Positions 33,012-42,533 of a DNA stretch of 64,000 nucleotides are shown one piece after another; the stretch's first letter is position 1; each line of letters begins with the position of its first letter. A program made the position numbers and the translations under genes. The notes beneath the pieces are model-generated. The model was given only the letters and a program-made list of their open reading frames with translations, was not told where the DNA came from and searched no databases. The DNA is taken from assembly GCA_964471225.1 (NCBI GenBank), contig CAYYEZ010000026.1, positions 62,001 to 126,000 on the forward strand, written 5' to 3'. The stretch is from JAGVJT01 sp964471225 (GTDB lineage Bacteria > Pseudomonadota > Gammaproteobacteria > Legionellales > Legionellaceae).

Positions 33012-34885
33012 ACAGGCATCATCTGTTGTTTTTTAAGATGTACTAGCAGCAACGATAATGCCGCAGGCGTAACACCAGAAATTCGTCCAGCCTGGCCTAA
33101 GGTCTGCGGTCGAATCGCATTGAGTTTCTGCATCACCTCTGAAGATAATCCAGTTACTTTTTGGTAATCAAGTGCAAGAGGAAGAGCCATGCTCTCATAT
33201 TTTTTCAATCTTTCAATTTCTTGTTTTTGGCGATCAATATAGCCTGCATATTTTGATTGAGTCTCAACTTGCTCAGCCACATCGGCAGCCAAAAGAGGCA
33301 ACCCAACATCTTCAATCAAATGAAAATGCTCATATTTGATTTCAGGACGCTTCAGTAATTCTGAAGCCAGGCAGTCATGTTGTAACGGCGCCTCTAGTAC
33401 TGTTGATAAAGTATCATTGTGTGAAACACGTATCCAAGTCGAGGCAAGCATCTGATTTGCACGTACAATCGCTTCTCTTTTTTCACAAAAGACTTTCCAG
33501 CGAGCATCATCAACTAAGCCCAGCGCTCGTCCCTGCTCCGTCAAGCGTAAATCGGCATTATCCTCGCGCAACAGCAAGCGATACTCCGCTCTTGAGGTGA
33601 ACATTCGATAAGGCTCTTGTGTGCCTCGTGTGATCAAATCATCCACCAATACACCCATATAAGCTTCATCACGCCTCGGTGTCCACAACGAGGCATCTCT
33701 TGTCCATAACACTGCATTAAATCCTGCAACTAAACCTTGTGCCGCAGCTTCTTCATAACCCGTTGTGCCATTGATTTGACCTGCAAAAAATAAATTTTCA
33801 AAAGCTTTTGTTTGTAGATGTGGCGTAAGACTACGCGGATCAAAATAATCGTATTCAATCGCATAACCAGGGCGTGTAATTACCGCGTTTTCAAAACCTT
33901 TAATTGTCCGTACAAACTGCGCTTGGACTTCGAATGGCAGACTTGTCGAAATCCCGTTTGGATAAATTTCATCTGTTGTTAGGCCCTCTGGCTCCACAAA
34001 AATCTGATGCGACAATTTATCGCTAAAACGCACCACTTTATCTTCAATCGAGGGACAATAACGTGGCCCTACTCCCTCAATGACACCGGCATACATAGGT
34101 GATTGATGTAAATTATTACGAATAATTTCATGCGTTGCCTCGGTTGTCTCGGTGATAAAACAAGGGCGTTGGGGAGGGTGCATCGATATTGAGCCCATAT
34201 AAGAAAACACAGGCCTCGGCACATCACCATCTTGTTGAGTCATCACGTCGTAACGAAGCGAGCGTCCCTCAATGCGTGGCGGGGTTCCTGTTTTTAACCG
34301 ACCAACAGGCAAATTGAGCTCTCGTAATCTCGAAGCGAGTGCGATTGAAGGTGGATCTCCGGCTCGCCCACCGGCATATTGGCTCATTCCAACGTGAATT
34401 TTACCACCTAAAAAAGTACCGACAGTCAGAACGATCGCTTTGGCATAAAAACGAAGTCCCATTTGTGTAATCACCGCAGTCACTCTATCTTGCTCTACAC
34501 AAATATCTTCGACCGCTTGCTGAAATACAGTGAGATTAGGCTGACGTTGCAGCATCTGGCGAACTGCTTGACGATAGAGCACTCTATCAGCCTGCACGCG
34601 TGTTGCACGCACTGCAGGTCCCTTAGATGCATTGAGGGTTCGAAACTGAATCCCAGCTTCATCCGCAGCAAGCGCCATGCCACCACCCAAAGCATCTATT
34701 TCTTTCACAAGATGCCCTTTTCCAATACCACCAATAGCCGGATTGCATGACATTTGGCCAAGTAAATCAAGATTGTGCGTCAGTAATAGCGTCTCAGCAC
34801 CCATGCGGGCTGCAGCAAGAGCTGCTTCAGTTCCTGCATGCCCACCACCGATTACAATCACATCATAGTGTTTCTCTAAATTCAT
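33008..34885 (-). CDS. mnmG: tRNA uridine 5-carboxymethylaminomethyl modification enzyme
   Basis: FAD-dependent partner of MnmE that modifies U34 in tRNAs. The 625 aa are family length. Motifs: the dinucleotide fold VIGGGHAGTEAALAAARMG, CNPAIGGIGKGHLVKEIDALGG, TGTPPRIEGRSL, YCPSIEDKVVRF, GQINGTTGYEEAAAQGLVAG, and the C-terminal SGVTPAALSLLLVHL. It leads mnmG-rsmG-parA-parB. mnmG is often beside oriC, but the 27-base gap upstream leaves no room for an origin here. Confidence 0.96.
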   Translation of the reverse strand: MNLEKHYDVIVIGGGHAGTEAALAAARMGAETLLLTHNLDLLGQMSCNPAIGGIGKGHLVKEIDALGGGMALAADEAGIQFRTLNASKGPAVRATRVQADRVLYRQAVRQMLQRQPNLTVFQQAVEDICVEQDRVTAVITQMGLRFYAKAIVLTVGTFLGGKIHVGMSQYAGGRAGDPPSIALASRLRELNLPVGRLKTGTPPRIEGRSLRYDVMTQQDGDVPRPVFSYMGSISMHPPQRPCFITETTEATHEIIRNNLHQSPMYAGVIEGVGPRYCPSIEDKVVRFSDKLSHQIFVEPEGLTTDEIYPNGISTSLPFEVQAQFVRTIKGFENAVITRPGYAIEYDYFDPRSLTPHLQTKAFENLFFAGQINGTTGYEEAAAQGLVAGFNAVLWTRDASLWTPRRDEAYMGVLVDDLITRGTQEPYRMFTSRAEYRLLLREDNADLRLTEQGRALGLVDDARWKVFCEKREAIVRANQMLASTWIRVSHNDTLSTVLEAPLQHDCLASELLKRPEIKYEHFHLIEDVGLPLLAADVAEQVETQSKYAGYIDRQKQEIERLKKYESMALPLALDYQKVTGLSSEVMQKLNAIRPQTLGQAGRISGVTPAALSLLLVHLKKQQMMPV

Positions 34886-34912
34886 TTTAAGTTTAATTGA
34901 ACAACAAATTGG

Positions 34913-36742
34913 TTAATTATACACATATTTAGATTGAATGCCAGGATTCTCTGGCTTCTCTTCAGGGGTCAATAACAATTTCAGCTCTTGTGGTGAGTGA
35001 ATAAGCACCTCTTGAGTGAATTTTTGATAGCTAGCCTCTGGAAACGACATGTCCGGCTCTGATTTTTTCGGCATCGTTTTCTGTGAGTACCAATATAATC
35101 CAAAAGCAAGCATAAGCGACACAACTAACAAAGGTATACCGAAACCTAACGGTAAAAGCGTCAAAGACACAATAAACATAGGTGGAATCAAAATGTCTCG
35201 AACCGTCGAGACAATCAAATGATTACGTTCATGCGTAATCATTTTTCGCTGATATAAAGACTCCGCATCGAGTGCCCTCATCTTTAGATAATAGATCTTC
35301 AGCTGACCCTCTATAGGCTTTCGTTCAGCATCACTCTTCATTGCCGAATAGCGTGTAAAAAGTTTCTTAAAATCGGCTAATTCTTTCAGTAAAGCTTCAT
35401 CGGTTTGCTGGCGTATGTCTTTTGCTTTTGAAACATTCATCGACATTGAGGAAACATTGTAAATGAGATTTAAAGTGAAGCACAGCAGCGTTCCCACGAC
35501 GGCAAGCACCAATGCGACATGAGGCATAAACAAAACCGACAGACAAATCACGGTAAATCCAGCTAAAAGACAAGTCGAATATAACAAATCCATCGCCGTT
35601 GATGTTTTTTTATACTGCCAATCCAATTTAGCGCGATTGGCCCGTAATTTTGTTTCTTCATACGCCATCTGGAGCTTTGTAGTAGATTGCCCGGTTTTTT
35701 GAGCCCAAGCAATTTGCGCTTGAAGACACTCAATATCTTTTTCAAAATGCTGCATTCTCTCTGCATGCTGAGTTTCTTCTTCATACATGCGCCATACAGT
35801 CAGTAGCGCATCCATCAACAGCAATGATGCCGTAAAAGCATTACCCATGTTACCTAATAAGCCTGAGCCAACTAACACAAAAAAGCATGCGCAATTACAC
35901 ACACCCCAAATCGTGTCGTTCAAAATCTGATATTTGCGCATCTCCCATTGGATCCAAAAGCGCTCTTGCCATGTCAAACCTAACAAGCGCTCTTCTTTCG
36001 TCGGAAAAAAAACATGCTCAATCAAACCACACCATGCAAATCCACCACGCATAAAATACAAGATCCAGCTTAAAGAGCCACCGACCAAGCTGGTCCAGCT
36101 CAAAGCAGCCGTTGCATTCGATGGATTGATAAGGTAATCAGGGAAAATATTTAACAGTGTAGCAACGGTTGAACCGGCCCAGACCCAATATAAGCGACGC
36201 TCATTAATAAAACTAATAAAATCTGTCGCTGATTGTCGACGCGATGCCATCGTATCGACACTTTCAAGCAAGGCGGGAACAAGCAGCTTTACACCTAAAT
36301 ATTGTGTACATTTTTCAGATGAAGCAATTGCTTCAATCAACGCTAAGCTCATCTTAGGCTCAATTAACGTCAATCTGATTTTATTTAATAATTGCGCACA
36401 AAGGCGAATTTTTGCGGCAGTTTCGGGTAGCTTATGAGATATCCGCTCAATCCTATCAAGCTCATATTGAGTTGAAAGCTGATAATAAGCCAGTAACAGC
36501 TCTCCGATGATCTCTTCTTTTTGATCATCGCTTAAACACGAGAATACAGAAGAAATTGATTTTAAACGCTCAAGCGAGGAAGAAACATCATCAATCACCG
36601 CAGCACAAGGAACTCGCGCCAAGGAAAACCCACGAATATCAAGCTTGCTTTTATCCGTGTGATCTGCAAACTCACGCAACCTACTTTGCTCTTCAGTACT
36701 CAAGTCCCAAAACGAAGAGGCTAAATATATATTTTTTGACAT
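34913..36742 (-). CDS. Large multi-pass membrane protein with coiled coil, function unknown
   Basis: Not recognised. The 609 aa start with a soluble helical region (1-180), then paired hydrophobic segments near 184-206, 211-233, 277-318, 383-430 and 515-553. Between the third and fourth groups a charged coiled coil (about 318-380) begins with RMYEEE. A second helical stretch spans 435-510. The C-terminal tail (555-609) is polar and ends with a small acidic patch, TPEEKPEN. The protein at 42573-45155 has the same layout, with RVYEEY at the same place after a membrane pair, so they look distantly paralogous. It could be an inner-membrane protein or an effector targeted to host membranes; nothing in the sequence decides. 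Confidence 0.6.
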   Translation of the reverse strand: MSKNIYLASSFWDLSTEEQSRLREFADHTDKSKLDIRGFSLARVPCAAVIDDVSSSLERLKSISSVFSCLSDDQKEEIIGELLLAYYQLSTQYELDRIERISHKLPETAAKIRLCAQLLNKIRLTLIEPKMSLALIEAIASSEKCTQYLGVKLLVPALLESVDTMASRRQSATDFISFINERRLYWVWAGSTVATLLNIFPDYLINPSNATAALSWTSLVGGSLSWILYFMRGGFAWCGLIEHVFFPTKEERLLGLTWQERFWIQWEMRKYQILNDTIWGVCNCACFFVLVGSGLLGNMGNAFTASLLLMDALLTVWRMYEEETQHAERMQHFEKDIECLQAQIAWAQKTGQSTTKLQMAYEETKLRANRAKLDWQYKKTSTAMDLLYSTCLLAGFTVICLSVLFMPHVALVLAVVGTLLCFTLNLIYNVSSMSMNVSKAKDIRQQTDEALLKELADFKKLFTRYSAMKSDAERKPIEGQLKIYYLKMRALDAESLYQRKMITHERNHLIVSTVRDILIPPMFIVSLTLLPLGFGIPLLVVSLMLAFGLYWYSQKTMPKKSEPDMSFPEASYQKFTQEVLIHSPQELKLLLTPEEKPENPGIQSKYVYN

Positions 36743-36772
36743 AAAGTCATTCTTTTGTTGTTACATACAAAT

Positions 36773-36801
36773 ATTGTAGCATATTTTTACACTCTACTTA
36801 A
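36773..36801 (-). promoter_or_regulatory. Promoter of the 609-residue membrane protein gene
   Basis: On the minus strand an extended -10, TGCTACAAT (36781-36773), sits 17 bases from TTAAGT (36801-36796). Transcription would begin about 25 bases before ATG 36742. The rest of the 250-base divergent gap (36743-36992) is AT-rich, and I see no further gene in it. Confidence 0.5.
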
Positions 36802-36992
36802 ATTTTGAATAAAATATGTCGTAACGTACGGCCACAAAACACTTTTTTTAAAAAATGACCAATACAATATCACATGGATTAATGTATAACTTTCTTTACA
36901 TAATCATTACATTTGTCTGATTAATTATTCTTCGCATAAGTCTTTTTTTATTGTAATATTGCTGCGATTTATAACCACTAGGAGACTTTAGC

Positions 36993-37505
36993 ATGCTCAA
37001 AATGATCAAAAAAACATGGAATAGCACTACGGACAAAGCTGAAAAAACATGGAACAGCACTGTAGAAAAAGCTCAAAAAAACTGGTTGCAAATCAGTTTG
37101 GGCGGCATTTTTTCAGTTTCTTTAGCAACATTTAACGTTGTTTTTCCTGCAGCAATTTTCCCAACACTCGTCACACTTGCAACGCTTGCAATAGGTTCTG
37201 CAATGTATTTTATTGGTAAAGCCATTGTTTCTTTTTTCCATGAAGAAACAGCCCCTGTTGCTAAAAAAGATACTCCTGTAGTTAAAGATGAAAAGGGTTC
37301 TACAGCGGCTATATCTAGCGAACTCGAAGCAAATAAAACAAAAGATGCTGATCAAGAACTGAGCGAAGAAGAAATAGCGCTACCCACATCATCAGCGAAT
37401 CTTTCGTCAACGTCTACAGTTGCTGCCGTTCAAACTGCAGCTAATGAAGAAGAAGAGGAAGAAGAAGCTCATCTTGGTGCCACTTCTACTGGTTTAAATA
37501 TCTAA
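36993..37505 (+). CDS. Small membrane protein with 11-residue repeats and an acidic C-terminal block
   Basis: Not recognised. ATG 36993 has a good Shine-Dalgarno (AGGAGA). The 170 aa begin with two 11-residue repeats, KTWNSTTDKAE and KTWNSTVEKAQ, plus a third partial KNW; this period suits an amphipathic membrane-binding helix. Residues about 33-82 form one or two membrane segments (LGGIFSVSLATFNVVFPA, LVTLATLAIGSAMYFIG). The second half is polar and disordered. It ends with seven consecutive Glu 13-19 residues from the C-terminus, resembling the E-block signal of many Legionella Dot/Icm effectors. That resemblance is suggestive only; low-complexity tails are common. Confidence 0.58.
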   Translation: MLKMIKKTWNSTTDKAEKTWNSTVEKAQKNWLQISLGGIFSVSLATFNVVFPAAIFPTLVTLATLAIGSAMYFIGKAIVSFFHEETAPVAKKDTPVVKDEKGSTAAISSELEANKTKDADQELSEEEIALPTSSANLSSTSTVAAVQTAANEEEEEEEAHLGATSTGLNI

Positions 37506-37513
37506 GCTTAAAG

Positions 37514-37544
37514 TGGAAAACGTGACTCAGGGTTGCGTTTTCCA
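37514..37544. terminator. Bidirectional hairpin between convergent genes
   Basis: TGGAAAACG (37514-37522) pairs perfectly with CGTTTTCCA (37536-37544) over a 13-base loop. It lies between the end of the 170-residue protein gene and the end of ubiX. The downstream T-tract is broken (TTCATTCTTT on plus), so termination may be partial. Confidence 0.55.
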
Positions 37545-37545
37545 T

Positions 37546-38106
37546 TCATTCTTTAGACCACCTTTTTACTAACTCATTCTCAATACCAAATAAATCTAAA
37601 ATACGCCCTACTGTATCATCGATAATCGCGTCAATGCTAGTCGGCATTTGATAAAATGCCGGTGTCGGTGGAAAAATAATCCCGCCATTTCTCGTCACTT
37701 CAACCATATTTTCTAAATGCTTCAAGTGCAATGGCGCTTCTCGGGGGACAACGACCAAACGACGTCTTTCTTTGAGTACAACATCCGCCGCTCGTGTCAA
37801 AAGATTACTAGACAGGCCATGCGCAACCTCGCTGAGCGTATTCATCGAGCACGGTATAATCAGCATCCCCATGGTTTGGAAAGAGCCACTTGCAAGTGGT
37901 GAGGCAATATCATAAATGGGATGGTACACATCCGCCATCGCCTTAAGCTCAGTTAAGGAGAGGTCCGTTTCATAAGCACGTGTCAACTGCCCAGCTTTGG
38001 TCACAATCAGGTGCGTTTCGATCGGCGTCGGCTTCAGATGCGCAAGCAAACGCGTAGCATAAACAATACCTGATGAACCGGTAATTCCAATGATAAGACG
38101 TTTCAA
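37546..38106 (-). CDS. ubiX: Flavin prenyltransferase UbiX, TTG start
   Basis: Makes prenylated FMN, the cofactor of the UbiD decarboxylase in ubiquinone synthesis. The 186 aa begin KRLIIGITGSSGIVYATRLL, the usual N-terminus, but the initiating codon is TTG at 38106; no ATG is available before this motif. Other family motifs are LASGSFQTMGMLIIPCSMNTL, HGLSSNLLTRAADVVLKE, RRLVVVPREAPLH and GGIIFPPTPAFYQMP. It is convergent with the small membrane protein gene, with a hairpin between. Confidence 0.94.
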   Translation of the reverse strand: MKRLIIGITGSSGIVYATRLLAHLKPTPIETHLIVTKAGQLTRAYETDLSLTELKAMADVYHPIYDIASPLASGSFQTMGMLIIPCSMNTLSEVAHGLSSNLLTRAADVVLKERRRLVVVPREAPLHLKHLENMVEVTRNGGIIFPPTPAFYQMPTSIDAIIDDTVGRILDLFGIENELVKRWSKE

Positions 38107-38207
38107 TAATGAAGCTCAAATTATAAACTAAGATATTATCATACCATAATTTTTGGATTTTGATTTCAATGCGCTATAATGGCTGACTTTCGCTTAGTGG
38201 ATTGATC

Positions 38208-39869
38208 ATGAGTAAAAATCGTAGCCTACTCGTCACAAGTGCTTTACCTTACGCCAATGGCGCTATACATCTCGGGCATTTAGTCGAACATATTCAAACC
38301 GATATTTGGGTCAGAACACATCGTTTGCTTGGCATAGAATGTGTCAGTCTTTGTGGTGATGATGCGCATGGCACACCCATCATGCTCAAAGCGGAGCAAC
38401 TGGGACTCTCTCCCGAAGCATTAACAGCACAAATCAAACTCGAACACGAAGCAGACTTTAAAACATTCGGCATTGAGTATGATATGTACTACACCACCCA
38501 CTCTGACGAAAATAAAGCCCTCGCAGAACTAATCTATACACGATTATTTGAAGCGGGTTACATCATTAAAAAAACAATTCACCAAGCTTTCGATCCTGTT
38601 AAATCGATGTTTCTACCCGATCGATTTATCAAAGGAACTTGCCCAAAATGCAAAGCAGCTGATCAATATGGCGATAGCTGTGAAGCCTGTGGAGCAACGT
38701 ATTCTCCAACTGATTTGATTGATCCAGTTTCAGCGCTGACAGGTGCAACGCCTATTAATAAAGAATCTGAGCATTACTTTTTTGACCTGCCACACTTTGA
38801 AGCATTGCTGAAAAAGTGGACTAAAGAAGGGCACTTGCAACCAGAAGTTGCAAACAAACTAGATGAATGGTTCACCGCAGGTTTAGTTCCCTGGGATATT
38901 TCACGCGACGCACCTTATTTTGGTTTTCAAATTCCAGGAACATCAGATAAATACTTCTACGTCTGGCTTGATGCGCCTATTGGCTACATGGCCAGCTGCA
39001 AAAAATATTGTGAATTACATAGTAAATCATTCGAAGCATATTGGTCACCAGAAAGCACAACGGAGCTTTATCATTTTGTCGGGAAAGACATTGTATACTT
39101 TCACGCGTTATTCTGGCCGGCAATGCTTTCAGGTAGTCAGCACCGTTTACCCACCTCCATCTTTACACATGGATTCTTAACTGTGAATGGTCAAAAAATG
39201 TCAAAATCTCGAGGAACCTTTATTGAGGCCAAAGCATTTGCCACACATTTAAATCCAGAATATTTACGTTACTATTTTGCCGCGAAATTAAACGGTCGGG
39301 TAGAAGACATCGACTTAAATTTTGAAGATTTTAAGAACCGAATTAATGCTGACTTAGTCGGCAAAGTTGTTAACATTGCCAGTCGTTGCGCTGGATTTAT
39401 TAATAAGCAATTCGACAAAAAATTGGCGAACTCATTAGAAAATGCCAGTCTCTATCAAGAGATTTTATCAGTCAAAAAGCCAATTTTAGAGGCTTATATT
39501 GCTCGCGATTATGCCCATGCCATTCGTCAAATTATGGAGGCGGCAGCACGAGTTAATCAGTATATTGATCAAGAAAAACCTTGGGTACTTGCAAAAGATG
39601 AGTCCAATCGAGCAAAAGTACAACTTGTTTGTACGATGGGTTTAAATTTGTTCCGTATTCTAATGGCTTACCTCAAACCCGTACTACCGCATATGGCAAA
39701 TCAAGTTGAAGCCTTCTTGGCTTGTGCCCCTCTTGACTGGCACAATATTGACGCACCTTTATTGGATCACACAATCCAAGAGTTTACACCACTGATGACA
39801 CGTGTTGTCGATGAAAAAATCGAGGCACTTTTGCAATCGCGACCACAAACTACCGCGGAGAACGCATGA
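38208..39869 (+). CDS. metG: Methionyl-tRNA synthetase (short form)
   Basis: Charges tRNA-Met in the cytoplasm. I start at ATG 38208 (553 aa); an in-frame TTG lies two codons earlier. Motifs: SALPYANGAIHLGH (HIGH-like), CGDDAHGTPI, a zinc knuckle with two CxxC pairs (CPKC and CEAC), YVWLDAPIGYMAS, and KMSKS in NGQKMSKSRGTF. The C-terminal EMAP/Trbp111 dimer domain of E. coli MetG (677 aa) is absent; monomeric short forms are known. It is coupled to the following ferredoxin gene by an ATGA overlap. Confidence 0.96.
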   Translation: MSKNRSLLVTSALPYANGAIHLGHLVEHIQTDIWVRTHRLLGIECVSLCGDDAHGTPIMLKAEQLGLSPEALTAQIKLEHEADFKTFGIEYDMYYTTHSDENKALAELIYTRLFEAGYIIKKTIHQAFDPVKSMFLPDRFIKGTCPKCKAADQYGDSCEACGATYSPTDLIDPVSALTGATPINKESEHYFFDLPHFEALLKKWTKEGHLQPEVANKLDEWFTAGLVPWDISRDAPYFGFQIPGTSDKYFYVWLDAPIGYMASCKKYCELHSKSFEAYWSPESTTELYHFVGKDIVYFHALFWPAMLSGSQHRLPTSIFTHGFLTVNGQKMSKSRGTFIEAKAFATHLNPEYLRYYFAAKLNGRVEDIDLNFEDFKNRINADLVGKVVNIASRCAGFINKQFDKKLANSLENASLYQEILSVKKPILEAYIARDYAHAIRQIMEAAARVNQYIDQEKPWVLAKDESNRAKVQLVCTMGLNLFRILMAYLKPVLPHMANQVEAFLACAPLDWHNIDAPLLDHTIQEFTPLMTRVVDEKIEALLQSRPQTTAENA

Positions 39870-40486
39870 GTCTTGTAGAAGAGATTGATGCGCTTCTGCC
39901 ACAAACGCAATGTGGTGAGTGCGGTTACCCAGGATGTCTGCCTTACGCACAGGCACTCGCCGCACGGCAAGCGCCTATTAATCTTTGCCCTCCAGGGGGC
40001 ATTGAAACGATAAATATACTTGCAAACCATATGAAGATGGACGCAAAACCCTGGGTAGACGATCCGCAATTTATAACGCGAGCGCCGAGTCTTGCACTCA
40101 TTCGGGAAGAAGAATGTATTGGCTGCACCAAATGCATTCAAGCTTGTCCTGTTGACGCAATTCTTGGCTCTGCATCTGAAATGCACGTTATTATTGAGAC
40201 AGAATGTACCGGTTGCGGATTATGTGTTGCACCATGCCCTGTCGACTGTATTGAGATGCTTCCAGTTGAGACACTTTCTTTTGACAAAAAAAAGGCAAAA
40301 AATCGCTTTCACGCCAAAAAAGTTCGGGCACTACGTGCCACAGAGACTCAAGCGCATTTATATCGCGAAAAAAGTAAACTACTTAAAGAAGAAAAATACA
40401 CAGAAGAAAAAGAAGCAAAAAAAGCCTACATTTTAGCCGCGCTTCAACGAACACAAGCGAAAAAAAATGGACTCAAAGATAAGTAA
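39866..40486 (+). CDS. RsxB/RnfB-like ferredoxin without membrane anchor
   Basis: A 206-residue iron-sulfur protein. The N-terminal Fe-S domain has the RnfB pattern CGECGYPGCLPYA plus a later Cys. Two [4Fe-4S] ferredoxin motifs follow, CIGCTKCIQACP and CTGCGLCVAPCP. The last 60 residues are lysine-rich and helical. Ordinary RnfB starts with a membrane helix; here the protein begins directly at the Fe-S domain. No other rnf/rsx gene is in the window. It sits between metG and nth and overlaps both (4 and 20 bases), so it may deliver electrons for assembly or upkeep of a cluster protein such as Nth. That is inference. Confidence 0.85.
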   Translation: MSLVEEIDALLPQTQCGECGYPGCLPYAQALAARQAPINLCPPGGIETINILANHMKMDAKPWVDDPQFITRAPSLALIREEECIGCTKCIQACPVDAILGSASEMHVIIETECTGCGLCVAPCPVDCIEMLPVETLSFDKKKAKNRFHAKKVRALRATETQAHLYREKSKLLKEEKYTEEKEAKKAYILAALQRTQAKKNGLKDK

Positions 40487-41096
40487 TTTAATTTTTAAGC
40501 GCCTAAGCGCACAGAATCCTCATCCAACAACGGAGTTGCAATTTAAGACGCACTTCGAATTACTCATTGCTGTACTCTTGTCAGCTCAAGCAACAGATAT
40601 CAGTGTAAATAAAGCAACACAAAAACTTTTTTCCATCGCCAACACCCCAGAAACAATACTTGCATTAGGTGAGCAACAGTTAAAAAATTATATTAAGACC
40701 ATCGGGCTATTTAACTCAAAAGCTCGTCATATTATACAAACCTGTGAAAAACTTATTACGCTTTATCATGGTGAAGTACCGAACACGCGCGAAGCCTTAA
40801 TGTCACTTCCAGGTGTTGGGCGAAAAACTGCAAATGTCATCTTGAACACAGCTTTTGGTCAAGAGACCATCGCAGTAGACACGCATATTTTTCGAGTTGC
40901 ACGTCGAATCGGATTCTCTTCTGGAAAAACGCCTATCCAAGTTGAGCACGACCTCATGAACCAGATCCATGCGCCTTACCTGAAAGACGCACACCATTGG
41001 CTTATTTTACATGGCCGCTATGTTTGTACAGCGAAAAAGCCACATTGCGCAACCTGCACTCTTCGTGATTTATGCACATATCCAGAAAAAACCTAG
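40467..41096 (+). CDS. nth: Endonuclease III
   Basis: DNA glycosylase and AP lyase for oxidised pyrimidines. The 209 aa have the helix-hairpin-helix LPGVGRKTANVILNTAFG with the catalytic Lys, the catalytic Asp in VDTHIFRVARRIG, and the C-terminal [4Fe-4S] motif Cx6CxxCx5C (from C in YVCTAKKPHCATC to RDLC). Its start overlaps the ferredoxin gene by 20 bases. It is convergent with glmU. Confidence 0.96.
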   Translation: MDSKISNLIFKRLSAQNPHPTTELQFKTHFELLIAVLLSAQATDISVNKATQKLFSIANTPETILALGEQQLKNYIKTIGLFNSKARHIIQTCEKLITLYHGEVPNTREALMSLPGVGRKTANVILNTAFGQETIAVDTHIFRVARRIGFSSGKTPIQVEHDLMNQIHAPYLKDAHHWLILHGRYVCTAKKPHCATCTLRDLCTYPEKT

Positions 41097-41100
41097 ACAA

Positions 41101-41122
41101 AAAGTCTATTTCAGATGACTTT
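41101..41122. terminator. Short hairpin between nth and glmU
   Basis: AAAGTC (41101-41106) pairs with GACTTT (41117-41122) around a 10-base loop and is followed on the plus strand by TATTTTG. It overlaps the glmU stop codon. The stem is weak, so this is a tentative terminator. Confidence 0.35.
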
Positions 41123-42482
41123 ATTTTGCCTTAGGTCTCTCCCAGCCTAAAATCGTCTTTTGTCGCGAGGCTGTTAGGGTTAACTCGCCAGCAGGCGCTG
41201 ACTTACGAATAGTGCTACCAGCACCAATTGTCGCATTTTTTCCGATAGTCACTGGCGCGACTAGCTGGGTATCTGAACCAATAAACGCTCCGTCTTCGAT
41301 GATAGTTTGATGTTTGTTTACACCATCGTAATTACATGTGATAGTCCCAGCACCAATATTCACTTCCCTGCCAATAGTCACGTCACCTAAATAAGATAAG
41401 TGACTGGCTTTACTTTTTTCCCCAAAGCATGCCTTTTTGGTTTCTACAAAATTACCAATTTTACAATTAGACGCAAGCACCGTACCTTGACGAAGACGTG
41501 CAAAAGGTCCAATTTCGTTATGATCACCGACCACGCTCCCTTCTAATATACTGTTTGCACGTATGACACTGTTTTTACCAACCGTGACATCTTTTAAGAT
41601 ACAGTTCGGCTCAATATGGCACCCATCCTGAAGCTCAACATCGCCAATAAATATAGCATTCACATCAATAAACACATCTCGCCCACATTTCAACTCTCCT
41701 CGAATATCTAATCGAGAGGCATCTGCAATATACACACCGTCCAGCATCAGTTTTGTCGCTAAGCGACTTTGCCATACACGCTCTAACTCTTGTAATTGCA
41801 GCTTATTATTTACACCTTGTACAGCAAACAAATCATCCGTCTCTAGTGAAGAGATCGAGATTTTTTCTTGAACAGCCAAATGCACAATATCTGTAAGATA
41901 GTATTCTTGCTGCACATTTTCATTTGATAATTGAGGTAGCCACCGCGCTAAGGCCTCTTGTGTTGCACAGCAAATACCTGTGTATATTTCTTTGATCTGT
42001 TTTTGCTCGTTCGACGCATCTTTTTCTTCAACAATTTTATGAATAACGCCCTGCTCTCTTACGATTCGCCCCAGCCCTGTGGGATCCTCCATGCGTGCTA
42101 CAAGCAAAGACAAAGGCGAATCGAGAGAGACCGTTTCGACTAAATGCACAAGCATATCAGTTTGAATTAAAGGCACGTCAGCGGATAAAACTAGTACCAA
42201 GTTTCCTGGAGTGACATGCGATAGAGCCTGTAAAACAGCATGCCCCGTACCTAATTGCTCTTTCTGAAGCACACAATGGACAGGATACTCAGATAAAGCC
42301 TCTTGTATAAGATCGGCTTGATGCCCTACAACAACATGAATACGATGAGGTGCTAATTTTAAAGCGGCTTCGACAACACGCGTGACCATGGCTTTACCCG
42401 CAAGAGGATGTAGCACTTTAGGTAAAGAAGAATACATTCGCTTCCCTTGCCCTGCAGCAAGAATGATCACCTCTACATTCAT
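41121..42482 (-). CDS. glmU: Bifunctional UDP-GlcNAc pyrophosphorylase / GlcN-1-P acetyltransferase
   Basis: Makes UDP-GlcNAc for peptidoglycan, LPS and the wecB pathway. The 453 aa comprise an N-terminal pyrophosphorylase (LAAGQGKRMYSSLPKVLHPLAGK, GTGHAVLQAL, LSADVPLI) and a C-terminal left-handed beta-helix with hexapeptide repeats. That part has the acetyltransferase motifs FARLRQGT, VETKKACFGEKSKASHLSYLGD and GAGTITCNYDG. Length and order match E. coli GlmU (456 aa). It stands alone, convergent with nth; 90 bases separate it from the upstream 860-residue gene. Confidence 0.96.
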   Translation of the reverse strand: MNVEVIILAAGQGKRMYSSLPKVLHPLAGKAMVTRVVEAALKLAPHRIHVVVGHQADLIQEALSEYPVHCVLQKEQLGTGHAVLQALSHVTPGNLVLVLSADVPLIQTDMLVHLVETVSLDSPLSLLVARMEDPTGLGRIVREQGVIHKIVEEKDASNEQKQIKEIYTGICCATQEALARWLPQLSNENVQQEYYLTDIVHLAVQEKISISSLETDDLFAVQGVNNKLQLQELERVWQSRLATKLMLDGVYIADASRLDIRGELKCGRDVFIDVNAIFIGDVELQDGCHIEPNCILKDVTVGKNSVIRANSILEGSVVGDHNEIGPFARLRQGTVLASNCKIGNFVETKKACFGEKSKASHLSYLGDVTIGREVNIGAGTITCNYDGVNKHQTIIEDGAFIGSDTQLVAPVTIGKNATIGAGSTIRKSAPAGELTLTASRQKTILGWERPKAK

Positions 42483-42533
42483 TGGTATAATTTTTCCTAG
42501 ATATTTGAATCAAAACATCATAAACGACTTAGC

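Noticed and set aside
39767..40186. 139-codon minus-strand open frame
   Set aside because: It lies antisense to metG and the ferredoxin gene, both well supported; composition is that of a shadow frame.
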